From contig DAOWET010000283.1 in the NCBI GenBank assembly GCA_030638335.1, positions 1-33,761 of the forward strand: a stretch of DNA of 33,761 bases. The letters are read 5' to 3'. Positions 1-9,242 of this stretch are shown here, one piece after another (position 1 is the stretch's first letter; each line of letters begins with the position of its first letter). Below the pieces are notes generated by a model that saw nothing but the letters and a program-made list of their open reading frames with translations, ran no database searches and was not told the origin of the DNA. A program made the translations under genes and the position numbers. The DNA comes from Nitrospirota bacterium (GTDB lineage Bacteria; Nitrospirota; Thermodesulfovibrionia; Thermodesulfovibrionales; JdFR-86).

Positions 1-2
1 GC

Positions 3-509
3 TCTGGCAAGTCCACGCTCATGAGGCTCATTATGGGGTTGAGAGTTCCAAAGGCCGGGGAGGTCTTCATATTCGGGAATCATTGCAGGACAGAGAATGA
101 CTTCGCTCAGGCCCGCAGGCGGATGGGTTTTTTGTTTCAGGACTCTGACGACCAGCTATTCAGCCCCACTGTGGAGGAAGACATTGCCTTCGGGCCTCTG
201 AATTTGGGGCGCACGCACGTGGAGGCCAGAGAGGACGTGGTCGAGGTATGCCACAGGCTGGGCATAAGCAGCCTCAGGAAAAAGGTCACGCACAAACTCT
301 CGGGCGGACAGAAAAGGCTGGTGGCGCTTGCCACTGCCGCGGCCATGCGCCCGGAGGTCTATATACTTGACGAGCCCACCGCGGGCATAGACGAGGAGGG
401 CATGCGTACCCTCCTTCGTTTTCTTGACGAGCACGTGCGCACATGCCTGATAGCAAGCCACGACAGGGAGTTTTTAAAGAAGGTCACAGACCGCGAGTTT
501 GGATTGTAA
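3..509 (+). CDS. ABC transporter ATP-binding protein, ECF/CbiO-like (5' truncated by window edge)
   Basis: Frame open from base 3 (SGKSTLM = end of Walker A); FQDSDDQLFSPTVEEDIAFGPLNLG, LSGGQKRLVALA signature, VYILDEPTAGID Walker B, SHD H-loop. Confidence 0.9.
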   Translation, partial: SGKSTLMRLIMGLRVPKAGEVFIFGNHCRTENDFAQARRRMGFLFQDSDDQLFSPTVEEDIAFGPLNLGRTHVEAREDVVEVCHRLGISSLRKKVTHKLSGGQKRLVALATAAAMRPEVYILDEPTAGIDEEGMRTLLRFLDEHVRTCLIASHDREFLKKVTDREFGL

Positions 510-582
510 GGGGTCATGGATCCCCTTGTGGACTTTTTCATGTATTACTTATAGAATGGAATTATATTTATGGAGGGGATAG

Positions 583-963
583 ATGAGAAATAGATTTGCT
601 ATTTACCTAATCATCTTCTTTATTACCATTCCAATGTTTGGATGTGCTGGAAGCCCATTAATGACGGGATGGGAAGCGAAAGAAAATAGAGCTAACATGC
701 TTAAGCTAAAAATTGGAATGAATAAAGAAAAGGTGCTCTCCATTATGGGTACACCATATAAGACAGAATCCTATTCAATAAAAGATAAGTACACCGAATT
801 TTGGTTATATATGACAAAGGGGGTAGATAATGAGAATCCTACACCTCAAGATTCTAATTTTACTCCTTTTGCTTTTGAAAATGATGTTTTATCTGGATGG
901 GGACGAAATTATTATGATAATGCTTTGCGAATAGAGCAGGACATTAAAATTGAGATAAAGTAG
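583..963 (+). CDS. Small lipoprotein, SmpA/OmlA/DUF3192-like
   Basis: Signal peptide with lipobox (PMFGC), KLKIGMNKEKVLSIMGTPYKTE motif, ggagggg RBS just upstream. Confidence 0.7.
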   Translation: MRNRFAIYLIIFFITIPMFGCAGSPLMTGWEAKENRANMLKLKIGMNKEKVLSIMGTPYKTESYSIKDKYTEFWLYMTKGVDNENPTPQDSNFTPFAFENDVLSGWGRNYYDNALRIEQDIKIEIK

Positions 964-994
964 AAAAAACTAGAAAGGTTGATTGATTTGATAA

Positions 995-1240
995 GTGGCA
1001 TTTGTTAGATATCATAGTGAACTCAAATGCATGATTAACGAACAAAATCTTAATGGCAAAATATTATCAACCTCTGAACTCAACTTACTCTTTAGACAGT
1101 TTTACCCAGAAAAAGATATAAGTTTTATGCAACCATCTGACCATTGTATCAATAAGACAAATAAAGAAGCGTGTTGCTGTGCAGAAACTAAGGGTGCCTT
1201 ATTCGTATATATTAAGAGAGCTACATACAAAGTAAGATAG
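995..1240 (+). CDS. Hypothetical small protein with PSDHCIN-TNK-CCC motif
   Basis: 81-aa ORF from GTG; Cys/His-rich QPSDHCINKTNKEACCCAETKGALFVYIKRATYKVR tail resembles a domain I associate with DUF7225-type proteins; not verified. Confidence 0.45.
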   Translation: MAFVRYHSELKCMINEQNLNGKILSTSELNLLFRQFYPEKDISFMQPSDHCINKTNKEACCCAETKGALFVYIKRATYKVR

Positions 1241-1342
1241 CTTTATTCCCTGTAAGATTATGTGCGTGTATATATTTACCCCTTTAGATCAAGCGAAAGC
1301 ACCACGGATGTCTCCACCTGAAGCTCAGGGATGCACAGGCGG

Positions 1343-2707
1343 TCAACTCAATCTGGATATCCGGGTATGCGTTTCCTTCAAGGGGAAGGTGATCGAAAAC
1401 TCGGCTCCCTCGTTGTTCCTGACTTTCATATCCCCTTCAAGCTGGCCCACCAGCTGGTTGACGATATTCATTCCGAGGCCTTTGTTCTCCGAAAAAGGGT
1501 CCAGGCCCTCGGGCAGGCCAGGCCCGTTGTCACCCATAATAAGGTTGACGAGGCCGTCTCCGCTCTGGTGGAGTGCAATGCTTATTCGCAGGCCTCCGGT
1601 GTCCGTGAGCGCATGTTTCAGGGAGTTCGTGATCAACTCGTTCAGGATGAGCCCGCAGGGTATAAGGATGTTAAGGCCAAGCGTGATGGACTCTATGTCT
1701 GTTGAGAGACTTACATCATTTTCGCTAAGTCTGTATGTGTGCCGAAGATAATATGCCAGCCCTTCTGCATAGGATTCGAAGTTGACCGTCTCCATGTCGT
1801 CTTGCATGTAGAGCTGCTCGTGTACATAAGCCATTGCGTGGATGCGGCTTTGGCTCTCTGTGCAGAGTTCCTTGAGCTTCTGGTCGCCAGTTTGCCTGAC
1901 CTGCAGGGAAAGCAGCGCCGAGATAATGGCAAGGTTATTCTTTACGCGGTGGTGGACTTCATGAAGGAGTATATTCTTTTGCCCGAGAGAGGCCCGGAGT
2001 TGCTCCTCGCTGTTTTTGAGTTGTTCCTCGGCAAGCTTTCGCTCATGAATGTTGCGGGTAATCCCGAGAAAGCCTGTGAGCCGTCCCTCGCTGTCCCTCA
2101 TGGGAGAAGAGGTGACCTCGGCCCAGAAGGTGGAGCCGTCCTTTCTGCGAGCCATCAGTTCGTACCGATGCTCTGAATTATCAGGGTCCCCGGTCTCTTC
2201 TCTCCGGAGCCGCTCCTTAAAGGCGCGCAATGCAATTTCCAATGACTCGGGCCTGAGTAATTCGCCCAGAGTCTTCCCGTCTGCCTCCTCCGGAGTATAT
2301 CCGAACATGCGCTGAACGGAAGGGCTTACGTATATTAACGCGCCTGAGCGGTCCATGGTCCAGAAGACGTCTGACACCTTGTCAGTGACAAGCTGAAGCT
2401 GCCTGATCGAATGCTGGAGGCCCTCCTCCACACGTATCCGCTCGCCCACCTCTGTTTCGAGGACTTCCTTCTCCAGATGGGTCCGGGCAGAGAACCTGAC
2501 GATCAGTATCATCGCGTAAGAAAGGGGCAAGGCGACTAAAAAAGCGTCAACAGCCCCCATAAAAACAATGTGTTTTGGGATATGGCCCCACAACAGCAGA
2601 CTTTGTATGCTGCTGAATGTAAGAGTCAGTATTTCCGCCAGAAAGACAGTCAGCAGAACCAGTGTCCAGTCACTGAGCTGCGCTATTTTAAGTATGATTT
2701 TGTGCAT
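1343..2707 (-). CDS. Membrane PAS-domain sensor histidine kinase (HisKA_2 type)
   Basis: Two N-terminal hydrophobic segments; PAS (DVFWTMDRSGALIYVSPSVQRMFGYTPEEADGKT) with PAC; LLHEVHHRVKNNLAIISALLSLQ; N box (LILNELITNSLKHA) and G box (GDNGPGLP...GLGMNIV). Confidence 0.9.
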   Translation of the reverse strand: MHKIILKIAQLSDWTLVLLTVFLAEILTLTFSSIQSLLLWGHIPKHIVFMGAVDAFLVALPLSYAMILIVRFSARTHLEKEVLETEVGERIRVEEGLQHSIRQLQLVTDKVSDVFWTMDRSGALIYVSPSVQRMFGYTPEEADGKTLGELLRPESLEIALRAFKERLRREETGDPDNSEHRYELMARRKDGSTFWAEVTSSPMRDSEGRLTGFLGITRNIHERKLAEEQLKNSEEQLRASLGQKNILLHEVHHRVKNNLAIISALLSLQVRQTGDQKLKELCTESQSRIHAMAYVHEQLYMQDDMETVNFESYAEGLAYYLRHTYRLSENDVSLSTDIESITLGLNILIPCGLILNELITNSLKHALTDTGGLRISIALHQSGDGLVNLIMGDNGPGLPEGLDPFSENKGLGMNIVNQLVGQLEGDMKVRNNEGAEFSITFPLKETHTRISRLS

Positions 2708-2925
2708 TCGTTGTTATTCCTGTTTCAATTAATTCATCAGGTAATGCATCAGGCCTGTTACATTTATGTTATGCCAGAAAAGGAGCAGAAAGCAACATGA
2801 ATTTATATTTACAAGCTGACAGAATATTTACTGATTTCCCGGATGCTCCTGTGTGTGGCTTGCCTCTGCCTGTTTAACTCAGGGCGTGGCATCCCCTTGG
2901 CGTAATTGTTCGGTATAATATTATT

Positions 2926-3306
2926 ATGGATGAACGGGTTCTGGATGAGGATGAACTTTCTGAGGAGGAGAGGCAGCGGCTCCAGTCGGCTGTGCGCGCG
3001 ATGGTGGAGCTTGGCATGGGAGCCGCGTATGGGGTGGAGGAGCCGGGAGAACCGGATGCGGACGTGGATTGCAGCGCAAGGTTGAGTAAGTGCCGGGCAG
3101 TGTGTTGCACAATGCATTTTGCGCTTACAAAGCAGGAGGTCGCAGACGGGCGTATTCTTCATAACACCCAGCGGCCCTATTTCATAGCGCGCGACCCGGA
3201 CGGGTACTGCCCGCACCTTCTGCGCGATACAATGAGTTGCAGTGTATGGGAGAGGCGCCCCACACGATGCAGGCGGTACGATTGCGCTATTGAGAGCAAG
3301 GGGTGA
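2926..3306 (+). CDS. YkgJ-family Cys-cluster protein
   Basis: CxxxCxxVCC...C...C....RPTRCRRYDC pattern; TATAAT 6 nt before ATG. Confidence 0.75.
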   Translation: MDERVLDEDELSEEERQRLQSAVRAMVELGMGAAYGVEEPGEPDADVDCSARLSKCRAVCCTMHFALTKQEVADGRILHNTQRPYFIARDPDGYCPHLLRDTMSCSVWERRPTRCRRYDCAIESKG

Positions 3307-3355
3307 ATCCAGAGGTGAGGCCGAAAGGCCATAAAACATAATGGAGGATGTTTAT

Positions 3356-3535
3356 ATGAAAAGGTTTTCGTTCATTATTATTACCGCAGTATTTGCCGCA
3401 GGGCTGTTACTCTCAGGGTGCGAGTCCACGAAGGGAGCTGGCAAGAGGGTCGGCGACGACCTGAAGAAGACTTCAGAGAGGTTCGAGAAGAGCGTATCCG
3501 ACGCTACAAAGGATTTCAGGGAGAGAAACCAGTAA
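3356..3535 (+). CDS. Entericidin-like small lipoprotein
   Basis: MKRFSFIIITAVFAAGLLLSGCESTKGAGKRVGDDLKKTSERF; lipobox LSGC; ggagg RBS overlaps the ORF-track start at 3341, so start placed at 3356. Confidence 0.75.
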   Translation: MKRFSFIIITAVFAAGLLLSGCESTKGAGKRVGDDLKKTSERFEKSVSDATKDFRERNQ

Positions 3536-3557
3536 ATAAAGGAAGGGCAGGGATAAG

Positions 3558-3797
3558 ATGCTGAAAAGGATATTCATGCTGGCAGGGTGCGCGGCACTGC
3601 TGATGGCAGTTGGATGCTCGAAGCTCGAGGAGGCCTCGGAGAAGGGCACAAAAGCGGTTGACAAGGTGATCATGGACCCACAGAGGAAGGCCGAGGATGC
3701 CAAGGACGCGATGAACGCGGCCATAAAGAATATGGACAAGAGCATCAAGCGCGCAACCGAGGATGTAAAGGACAAAGCAGAGGATTTGTCAAAGTAG
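3558..3797 (+). CDS. Small helical lipoprotein
   Basis: MLKRIFMLAGCAALLMAVGCSKLEEASEKG; lipobox; charged amphipathic helical C-terminus; upstream ggaagggcaggg. Confidence 0.7.
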   Translation: MLKRIFMLAGCAALLMAVGCSKLEEASEKGTKAVDKVIMDPQRKAEDAKDAMNAAIKNMDKSIKRATEDVKDKAEDLSK

Positions 3798-3811
3798 CAG
3801 GCAAGGACCGG

Positions 3812-4295
3812 CCAGCCACGGGCTGGCCTTAAGCAGGTCGCGACAACCCGGTCTCACGGACCAGCCACGGGCTGGCCTTAATAGGTCGAGTCGACCCGTA
3901 ATGATTCCTTTGAAGGATAAACAGAAACGCTTTAAAGACGAGATGCTCTCGTTACATCTTCTGAAAACGGTCGGGGCTGACGGCCTCCAGTATAAACGAG
4001 CCCGTGGCTCGGTCGGGGCGAAAGCCACCAGTTGAAGGGGGCCCATGGCCCCGTGACCCCCTCCATAAATGGAGCGCATAAGCAGCCTCATAAAGTGATC
4101 AGACTAAATACAAAAAGCCGATCTGGCAATTAAAGGCTTAAATAGGGATTCTTCGTTACATCTTCTGAAACGACCGAAGCTGGACGCTCCAGTTTAAAAG
4201 GGGTCAGTACATCTTCTGAAAACGGTCGGGGCTGACGGCCTCCAGTTAAAACGAGCCCGTGGCTCGCTCCAGCTTAAAAGGGGTCAGTGACCCCC
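3812..4295. repeat. Cluster of dispersed intergenic repeat units with short GC-rich hairpins
   Basis: ccagccacgggctggcctta at 3812 and 3861; tacatcttctgaaaacggtcggggctgacggcctccag..aaacgagcccgtggctcg at 3952-4011 and 4208-4266; ggggtcagtgacccc at 4280-4294. Confidence 0.85.
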
Positions 4296-5840
4296 TCCAC
4301 AGTTTCCTTCGAGGTTATCGATAAGCACGATGATATTCTTTGAGACCTCTTCCATCTCAAGAAACATCCCGTTTGCGCGCTCGTGCTCGCCCCTGTCGTA
4401 GGCCTGGATGATCTCCTTGCCGATCTGATGCACGCGCTTATGCGGGTCTTCAAGCTTTACAAAGGCATCGCTGGTCCCGCAGGCCTCCATGCCCTCGCCG
4501 TAGTACCATTTGCCAAGGCGGCATTTGGTGTGGTCGTTGAGCTTGTCCGCCTCCAGGCGGGCCTGTCCGTTCAAGTGCGCTGCAACGCGGTTGACCCAGA
4601 GGCGGTGGTCGCCCTTTGAGAGCTCAAGCACCATCTCCTTCCTTCCGGGGGTCTTGTATTTGGCGATGGCAGTGCGTATCGTGTCCACGATGTTGGTGAC
4701 CCCGTCCACCTCTGTAAGCACCGTGGCGCTCTTGGCGTGGATGGTGCTTGATATGCTTGATGTCTCCCCTATGGTTTCGGATATCTGCCTTGTGGCCGAT
4801 GCCTGCTGCTCCACGGCAACAGAGATCTGGGAGAAAAGTTCATTGGCCTTTGTAGTGGACTCCACTATGGAGTTGAAAGAGTCCTTGACGTTCTTCATGG
4901 AGGTGTTGGCCTTCTGAACAAGTTTGGAGGAATCGTCCATGTGCTGGCGTGTCTCGTCAGAGCCCTCCTGCACGGCTGTGATCTTCTCGGATATGGCGGC
5001 AGTGGCCTTGATGGTGCGCTCGGCCAGTTTCCTTACCTCATCGGCGACCACTGCAAAACCCCTGCCCTGCTCTCCGGCGCGCGCCGCCTCTATGGCGGCG
5101 TTCAGGGCAAGCAGGTTCGTCTGGTCAGCTATACCGTGTATGACCGTGATTATATCGCTTATCTCGGTGACCTTTATGTTGAGGTCGTCTATCATGTACT
5201 TAAGCTCCAGGATGGAGGACGAATAACTGTCAACTGCCTCCACCGCAAGGTTGGACACGAATTTTCCGCCGTCAGCCACCTCCATGCTCTCAAGAGAGCT
5301 CACGGCAGCGGAAGACGTCTTTCCGGCTATCTCAGATATGGTCTGGCTCAACTGCTCAGCGTTGATGGCGATGGTTTCGGCCTGTTTTGCCTGCTCTGAT
5401 GAGCCCTGGTTGTTCTCGGCCGCATTGTGCCGGAGTTCGTCCACTTTCTTTATCACGCTGGTCACGGCGCGGATGGTCTGGTCAAAGTTATCGCCAAGGT
5501 TACGGGCGAAATCGTCGAGATCCTCGCCAAGCCGCCCGATCTCGTCATTGCTGAGCTTGCCGTGTCTTGCCGTGAGGTCGCCCTCGGAAAGATTAAGCAC
5601 CTGTTGTTCGAGCCTGCCAAGGGGGGTGGTGATGGTGCGTGAGAGCACCAGGGCCAGAACCACCGCGGCAACAGACCCTGCAAGAAGGCCTGTAACATAT
5701 ATGGCGCGGAGGGCCTCCGCGGACCCGGCCCCGAGGGCTTTTAAGAACAATAAAGTAAAAAACCCTGCAAAGACCAGGAAAAGCACAAGCAGGGTGAATA
5801 CGATCTTGATGCGAATACTGTGCTCGCCTCTTTCAGACAT
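4284..5840 (-). CDS. Methyl-accepting chemotaxis protein with C-terminal CZB zinc-binding domain
   Basis: Two TM segments, HAMP, signalling tip ([40 protein letters not shown]), CZB motif ([14 protein letters not shown]...[15 protein letters not shown]...PHKRVHQIG). Confidence 0.92.
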   Translation of the reverse strand: MSERGEHSIRIKIVFTLLVLFLVFAGFFTLLFLKALGAGSAEALRAIYVTGLLAGSVAAVVLALVLSRTITTPLGRLEQQVLNLSEGDLTARHGKLSNDEIGRLGEDLDDFARNLGDNFDQTIRAVTSVIKKVDELRHNAAENNQGSSEQAKQAETIAINAEQLSQTISEIAGKTSSAAVSSLESMEVADGGKFVSNLAVEAVDSYSSSILELKYMIDDLNIKVTEISDIITVIHGIADQTNLLALNAAIEAARAGEQGRGFAVVADEVRKLAERTIKATAAISEKITAVQEGSDETRQHMDDSSKLVQKANTSMKNVKDSFNSIVESTTKANELFSQISVAVEQQASATRQISETIGETSSISSTIHAKSATVLTEVDGVTNIVDTIRTAIAKYKTPGRKEMVLELSKGDHRLWVNRVAAHLNGQARLEADKLNDHTKCRLGKWYYGEGMEACGTSDAFVKLEDPHKRVHQIGKEIIQAYDRGEHERANGMFLEMEEVSKNIIVLIDNLEGNCGGGH

Positions 5841-6028
5841 ATTACTCCCCCGGAACCAAACACCATAGTTTCAAACAGGAAGTGCCCTCCCCCGTGCATG
5901 TCCCTCAAACAGAAAACATAACAAAAAGAATAACAAAAACATAAGGAATATGTCACATGATATTACTTAATAGGCACATATGGGGCTTTTAGTCCCGAAG
6001 CTTCATTTGATATGATATTTGAGAAGCC

Positions 6029-6916
6029 ATGAAAAACCGCTTTAAGGACATACAGATGGGTGTGGCACCTGAGTGCTATCCGTGTTTTTTGCGACAGGCA
6101 AATATCGCGATGGAGATGGCGGGTGTTGACCGGGATACCATGCATCGCGTCATGCTCAGCGTACTAAGGGCGATAGGGCAGGCGGACCCGTCCAAAAAGA
6201 CACCAGCGCACATCACAAGCCCCATGCACAGGCGCATCCGCCGCCTGCTCAAGCTGGACCCGTTCCGCGGGGTGAAGGCACGATACAACAAGATAGCGCT
6301 TAAGATGTACCCCGAACTCAAAGAGATGGTTGCGTTGAGCCCCGAGCCACTTGTCATGGCCGCGAGGCTCGCCATAGCCGGCAACGTGATCGATTTTGGC
6401 ATATACAGTTCCGTGGACATCAGGGGCACGGTGGAGCGGGCTGTGGGCGAACCGGTGGCAGTGGACGACTCCGGGGAGTTCATCAAGGAGCTTAAGGGTG
6501 TGGACAAGGTGCTATATCTCCTTGATAACGCGGGCGAGGTCGTATTTGACCGTTTACTTATAGAGGAACTTCTTGCGCTTGGCAAGCAGGTGACCGTGGC
6601 AGTGAAGGCCGGCCCTGTGATAAACGACTGCACGGCCGAGGACGCCACAAGCGCGGGCCTTGATGATATCTGCCGGGTTATTGATAACGGTTCTGACCAT
6701 GTGGGCACTATCCTTGAGCAGACCTCGCGGAGTTTCCGCGAACACTTCGGGAGGGAAGGCCAGCTTATCATAAGCAAGGGCCAGGCCAACTTCGAGACCC
6801 TGATGCACGAGGATCGGAGGATATACTTCCTGCTCCAGTCCAAATGCGAAGTGGTCTCAGGAAGGCTCGGCCTTGAGCTGGGCGCGATGCTGTTTGCGCG
6901 CGGCGGGGGCAGGTAG
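6029..6916 (+). CDS. DUF89/ARMT1-like family protein
   Basis: PECYPCFLRQANIAMEMAG N-terminus; VLYLLDNAGEVVFDRLLIEEL; VTVAVKAGPVINDCTAEDA; LIISKGQANFETL. Confidence 0.85.
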   Translation: MKNRFKDIQMGVAPECYPCFLRQANIAMEMAGVDRDTMHRVMLSVLRAIGQADPSKKTPAHITSPMHRRIRRLLKLDPFRGVKARYNKIALKMYPELKEMVALSPEPLVMAARLAIAGNVIDFGIYSSVDIRGTVERAVGEPVAVDDSGEFIKELKGVDKVLYLLDNAGEVVFDRLLIEELLALGKQVTVAVKAGPVINDCTAEDATSAGLDDICRVIDNGSDHVGTILEQTSRSFREHFGREGQLIISKGQANFETLMHEDRRIYFLLQSKCEVVSGRLGLELGAMLFARGGGR

Positions 6917-6918
6917 CA

Positions 6919-7548
6919 GTGGACATACTTCGAGCTTTGGGCGCGCAGGATGCCAACTCTCTAATGGAGGCCGTGCGTGTGCTCAAAGAGGGAGGCATTG
7001 TCGCCTATCCCACCGAGACCTTCTATGGGTTAGGCGTGAAATACGATAACGAGCAGGCCCTTCGGAGCCTCTTTGAGCTTAAGGGCCGCCCCGAGGGCAA
7101 ACCCTTCTCTTTGATCATCGCTGACAAAGAACAATTGAAAGATATTGCCGGGCCGCTTCCGGGTGCTGCGCACGAACTGATCAGGCAGCATTGGCCGGGA
7201 CCCCTTACGCTTGTGCTTGAAGCGCTTCCGGGGTTGTCTCCATACATAGCGTCTTATATAGCACCTGGCGGCACCGTGGCAGTGCGTGTGCCTGGCGAGT
7301 CCATGGCCCTGGAGCTTGCGCGCAAGTGCGGGTTCGCTATCACTGCAACAAGCGCCAACCCCTCGGGCCAAGCCCCCGCGAGCACGGCACGAATGGTATC
7401 GGAATACTTCCCTGAAGGCATTGACCTTTTGCTTGACAGCGGGGCCACCCCAGGCGAGCTGGCCTCGACGATAGTTGACCTTACAGGCCAAGTGCCAAGG
7501 GTATTGCGTGAGGGCGCGTGCAGGGTATCGCTTCCGGGGCCGAGATGA
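6919..7548 (+). CDS. L-threonylcarbamoyladenylate synthase family (YrdC/Sua5/TsaC)
   Basis: GTG start; GGIVAYPTETFYGLGVKYDNEQAL, KGRPEGKPFSLIIAD, WPGPLTLVL, TSANPSG. Confidence 0.9.
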   Translation: MDILRALGAQDANSLMEAVRVLKEGGIVAYPTETFYGLGVKYDNEQALRSLFELKGRPEGKPFSLIIADKEQLKDIAGPLPGAAHELIRQHWPGPLTLVLEALPGLSPYIASYIAPGGTVAVRVPGESMALELARKCGFAITATSANPSGQAPASTARMVSEYFPEGIDLLLDSGATPGELASTIVDLTGQVPRVLREGACRVSLPGPR

Positions 7549-7943
7549 GCCAGAGGCGCCTTGCCCATGAGATCAGGGAGGCTTACGAAGCCCTGAGCCC
7601 CATGATCGAGAGCTACACTTCCAGTCTATGCCCGGGCTGTAAACAGGTCTGCTGCATAGACCGTCATGGCACACACGAGCAGGCTGACCTTGAGTTCATA
7701 AGGCTTCTGGACAGTGATGCGATTCCCGTGGAGCCCCCGCTCTTTGATGACAAAAAGCCCTGCCGATATCTTGGAGAGCGCGGATGCGTGCTTGTGCGTT
7801 GGCAGCGCCCCTACCGGTGTACCTGGTACTTCTGTGAGCCTCTGCTTGAGCGGATGCGCCAGGCCGACTCGCGCATGTACAGGCGGGTGCTTGAGGCCCT
7901 CCAGAGGTTGGGCCTGCTGCGGGGCAGCATGATTGGCGTGTGA
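7545..7943 (+). CDS. YkgJ-like Cys-rich protein
   Basis: ATGA overlap with upstream CDS; CPGCKQVCCIDRHG...PCRYLGERGCVLVRWQRPYRCTWYFC. Confidence 0.75.
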   Translation: MSQRRLAHEIREAYEALSPMIESYTSSLCPGCKQVCCIDRHGTHEQADLEFIRLLDSDAIPVEPPLFDDKKPCRYLGERGCVLVRWQRPYRCTWYFCEPLLERMRQADSRMYRRVLEALQRLGLLRGSMIGV

Positions 7944-8078
7944 TCCCCCCTCCAAAAACCCAATATGGGAGTGCTTGCCATATGGATAAACACAAGGTAT
8001 TGTGGTTTGACCCCTTGACAAGCCCCCCTCACATACAATAATGTAGACGGAACAGGATAAACAAATTGTGAGGAGGGG

Positions 8079-8432
8079 TTGATGATAAAGAAAACGCTTG
8101 TAATCATGGTAATAATTCTTCTCGCTTTCAATGGCGTGGCGTTTGCTGCCTCTGGCGAGGTGGTAATGGAGAACACGATCTACGGTGGTATCATCGGCGG
8201 CATGCTTGGCGGGGCCTGGTATCTGCTTGACCAGGACGATGCAGGCAAGAAGCTCGGCACCGGCGTAGGCGTGGGCCTCATCGCGGGCTTTCTTCTTGGG
8301 CTTACCGATGTGGGGAGCTTTGTGGAGGTGGAAGACGGCAAGATGCACGCCGGAGTTCCGGCCCTCTACGTGGTGGAGACCGAAAGCAAGGGAACGTTCT
8401 ACTACACAAGCCTGCTTGGCATGAAGTTCTAG
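8079..8432 (+). CDS. Conserved hypothetical exported/membrane protein, Gly-rich
   Basis: Signal peptide, GGIIGGMLGGAWYLL and GVGVGLIAGFLLGL segments; gaggaggggt RBS. Confidence 0.65.
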   Translation: MMIKKTLVIMVIILLAFNGVAFAASGEVVMENTIYGGIIGGMLGGAWYLLDQDDAGKKLGTGVGVGLIAGFLLGLTDVGSFVEVEDGKMHAGVPALYVVETESKGTFYYTSLLGMKF

Positions 8433-8433
8433 G

Positions 8434-8538
8434 TATCATGTCCAATGCACCGCATCTGCGGTGTTGCGCGGCACTCGCAGTAGCTAAAGTACAGCTTCGT
8501 GCCACGCGCCTAGCATCTGCAGCACCTTGAACATGATA
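8434..8538. repeat. ~105-bp imperfect palindrome
   Basis: Left end tatcatgtccaa, right end ttgaacatgata; inner arms gcgcggcac / gtgccacgcgc; starts one base after a stop codon. Confidence 0.75.
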
Positions 8539-8562
8539 TTGTTTTACTAAGAATTGAACCGG

Positions 8563-8606
8563 GGCGGGGTCGTGGGCAATGGAAAGCCGCGACCCCGTTT
8601 TTATTT
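8563..8606 (+). terminator. Rho-independent terminator
   Basis: cggggtcg...cgaccccg stem followed by tttttattt. Confidence 0.65.
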
Positions 8607-9242
8607 GCGGGTTAGCGCCTCGCGCATGGCCTCCATCACCAGGGTCGGCACCTCCTGCTTGCTCCCGCTTGCGTCAACGAGCTTGACGCGTTCCGGTTCC
8701 GCCTTTGCGATAGCTAAAAAACCCTCGCGCACGCGCTTGTGGAACTCCACCTGCTCCATCTCCAGCCGGTCCTGCTTGCCCGCGCCACGGTTGCGCTCAA
8801 GCCCCAGCTCCACGTCCATATCCAGCAGTACGGTGAGCTCCGGCTTGATCCCTCCGGTAACTATGCGGTCAAGCTCCTCAATGAGCCGCATGTCCAGTCC
8901 CCGCCCGGTGCCCTGGTACGCGGCGGTGGAGTCAGAGAACCGGTCCGTGATAACGACCTTCCCCTCCTCAAGCGCTGGCAGTATAAGCTCCTGCAGGTGC
9001 TGCCTCCGGGCCGCGGCATAAAGCAGCAGCTCGGTAACAGGCTCCATGGCCTGATGCGCCGTGTCCAGCAGAACACCGCGTATGCACTGGCTTATGGGAG
9101 TGCCCCCGGGCTCGGCCGTCATAATAACCTCATGCCCTTCGGCCTCAAGCGCCTCGGCCGCCATCCGCACGTGCGTGGACTTGCCCGCGCCCTCCCCGCC
9201 CTCAAAGGAGATGAACATGCCCTTTGAAGCCCTGGGGCCCAT
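8601..9242 (-). CDS. tmk: Thymidylate kinase
   Basis: MFISFEGGEGAGKSTHVRM P-loop; DRFSDSTAAYQGTGRGLD; LID-like region. Confidence 0.93.
   Translation of the reverse strand: MGPRASKGMFISFEGGEGAGKSTHVRMAAEALEAEGHEVIMTAEPGGTPISQCIRGVLLDTAHQAMEPVTELLLYAAARRQHLQELILPALEEGKVVITDRFSDSTAAYQGTGRGLDMRLIEELDRIVTGGIKPELTVLLDMDVELGLERNRGAGKQDRLEMEQVEFHKRVREGFLAIAKAEPERVKLVDASGSKQEVPTLVMEAMREALTRK

Noticed and set aside
3812-4295. CRISPR-like array at the repeat cluster
   Set aside because: Repeat spacing and length are irregular, units are palindromic mosaics, and no cas genes are present.
6076-6843. 255-aa minus-strand ORF opposite the DUF89-like gene
   Set aside because: Ser/Thr/Leu-rich shadow ORF of a GC-rich coding region; no motif or RBS support.
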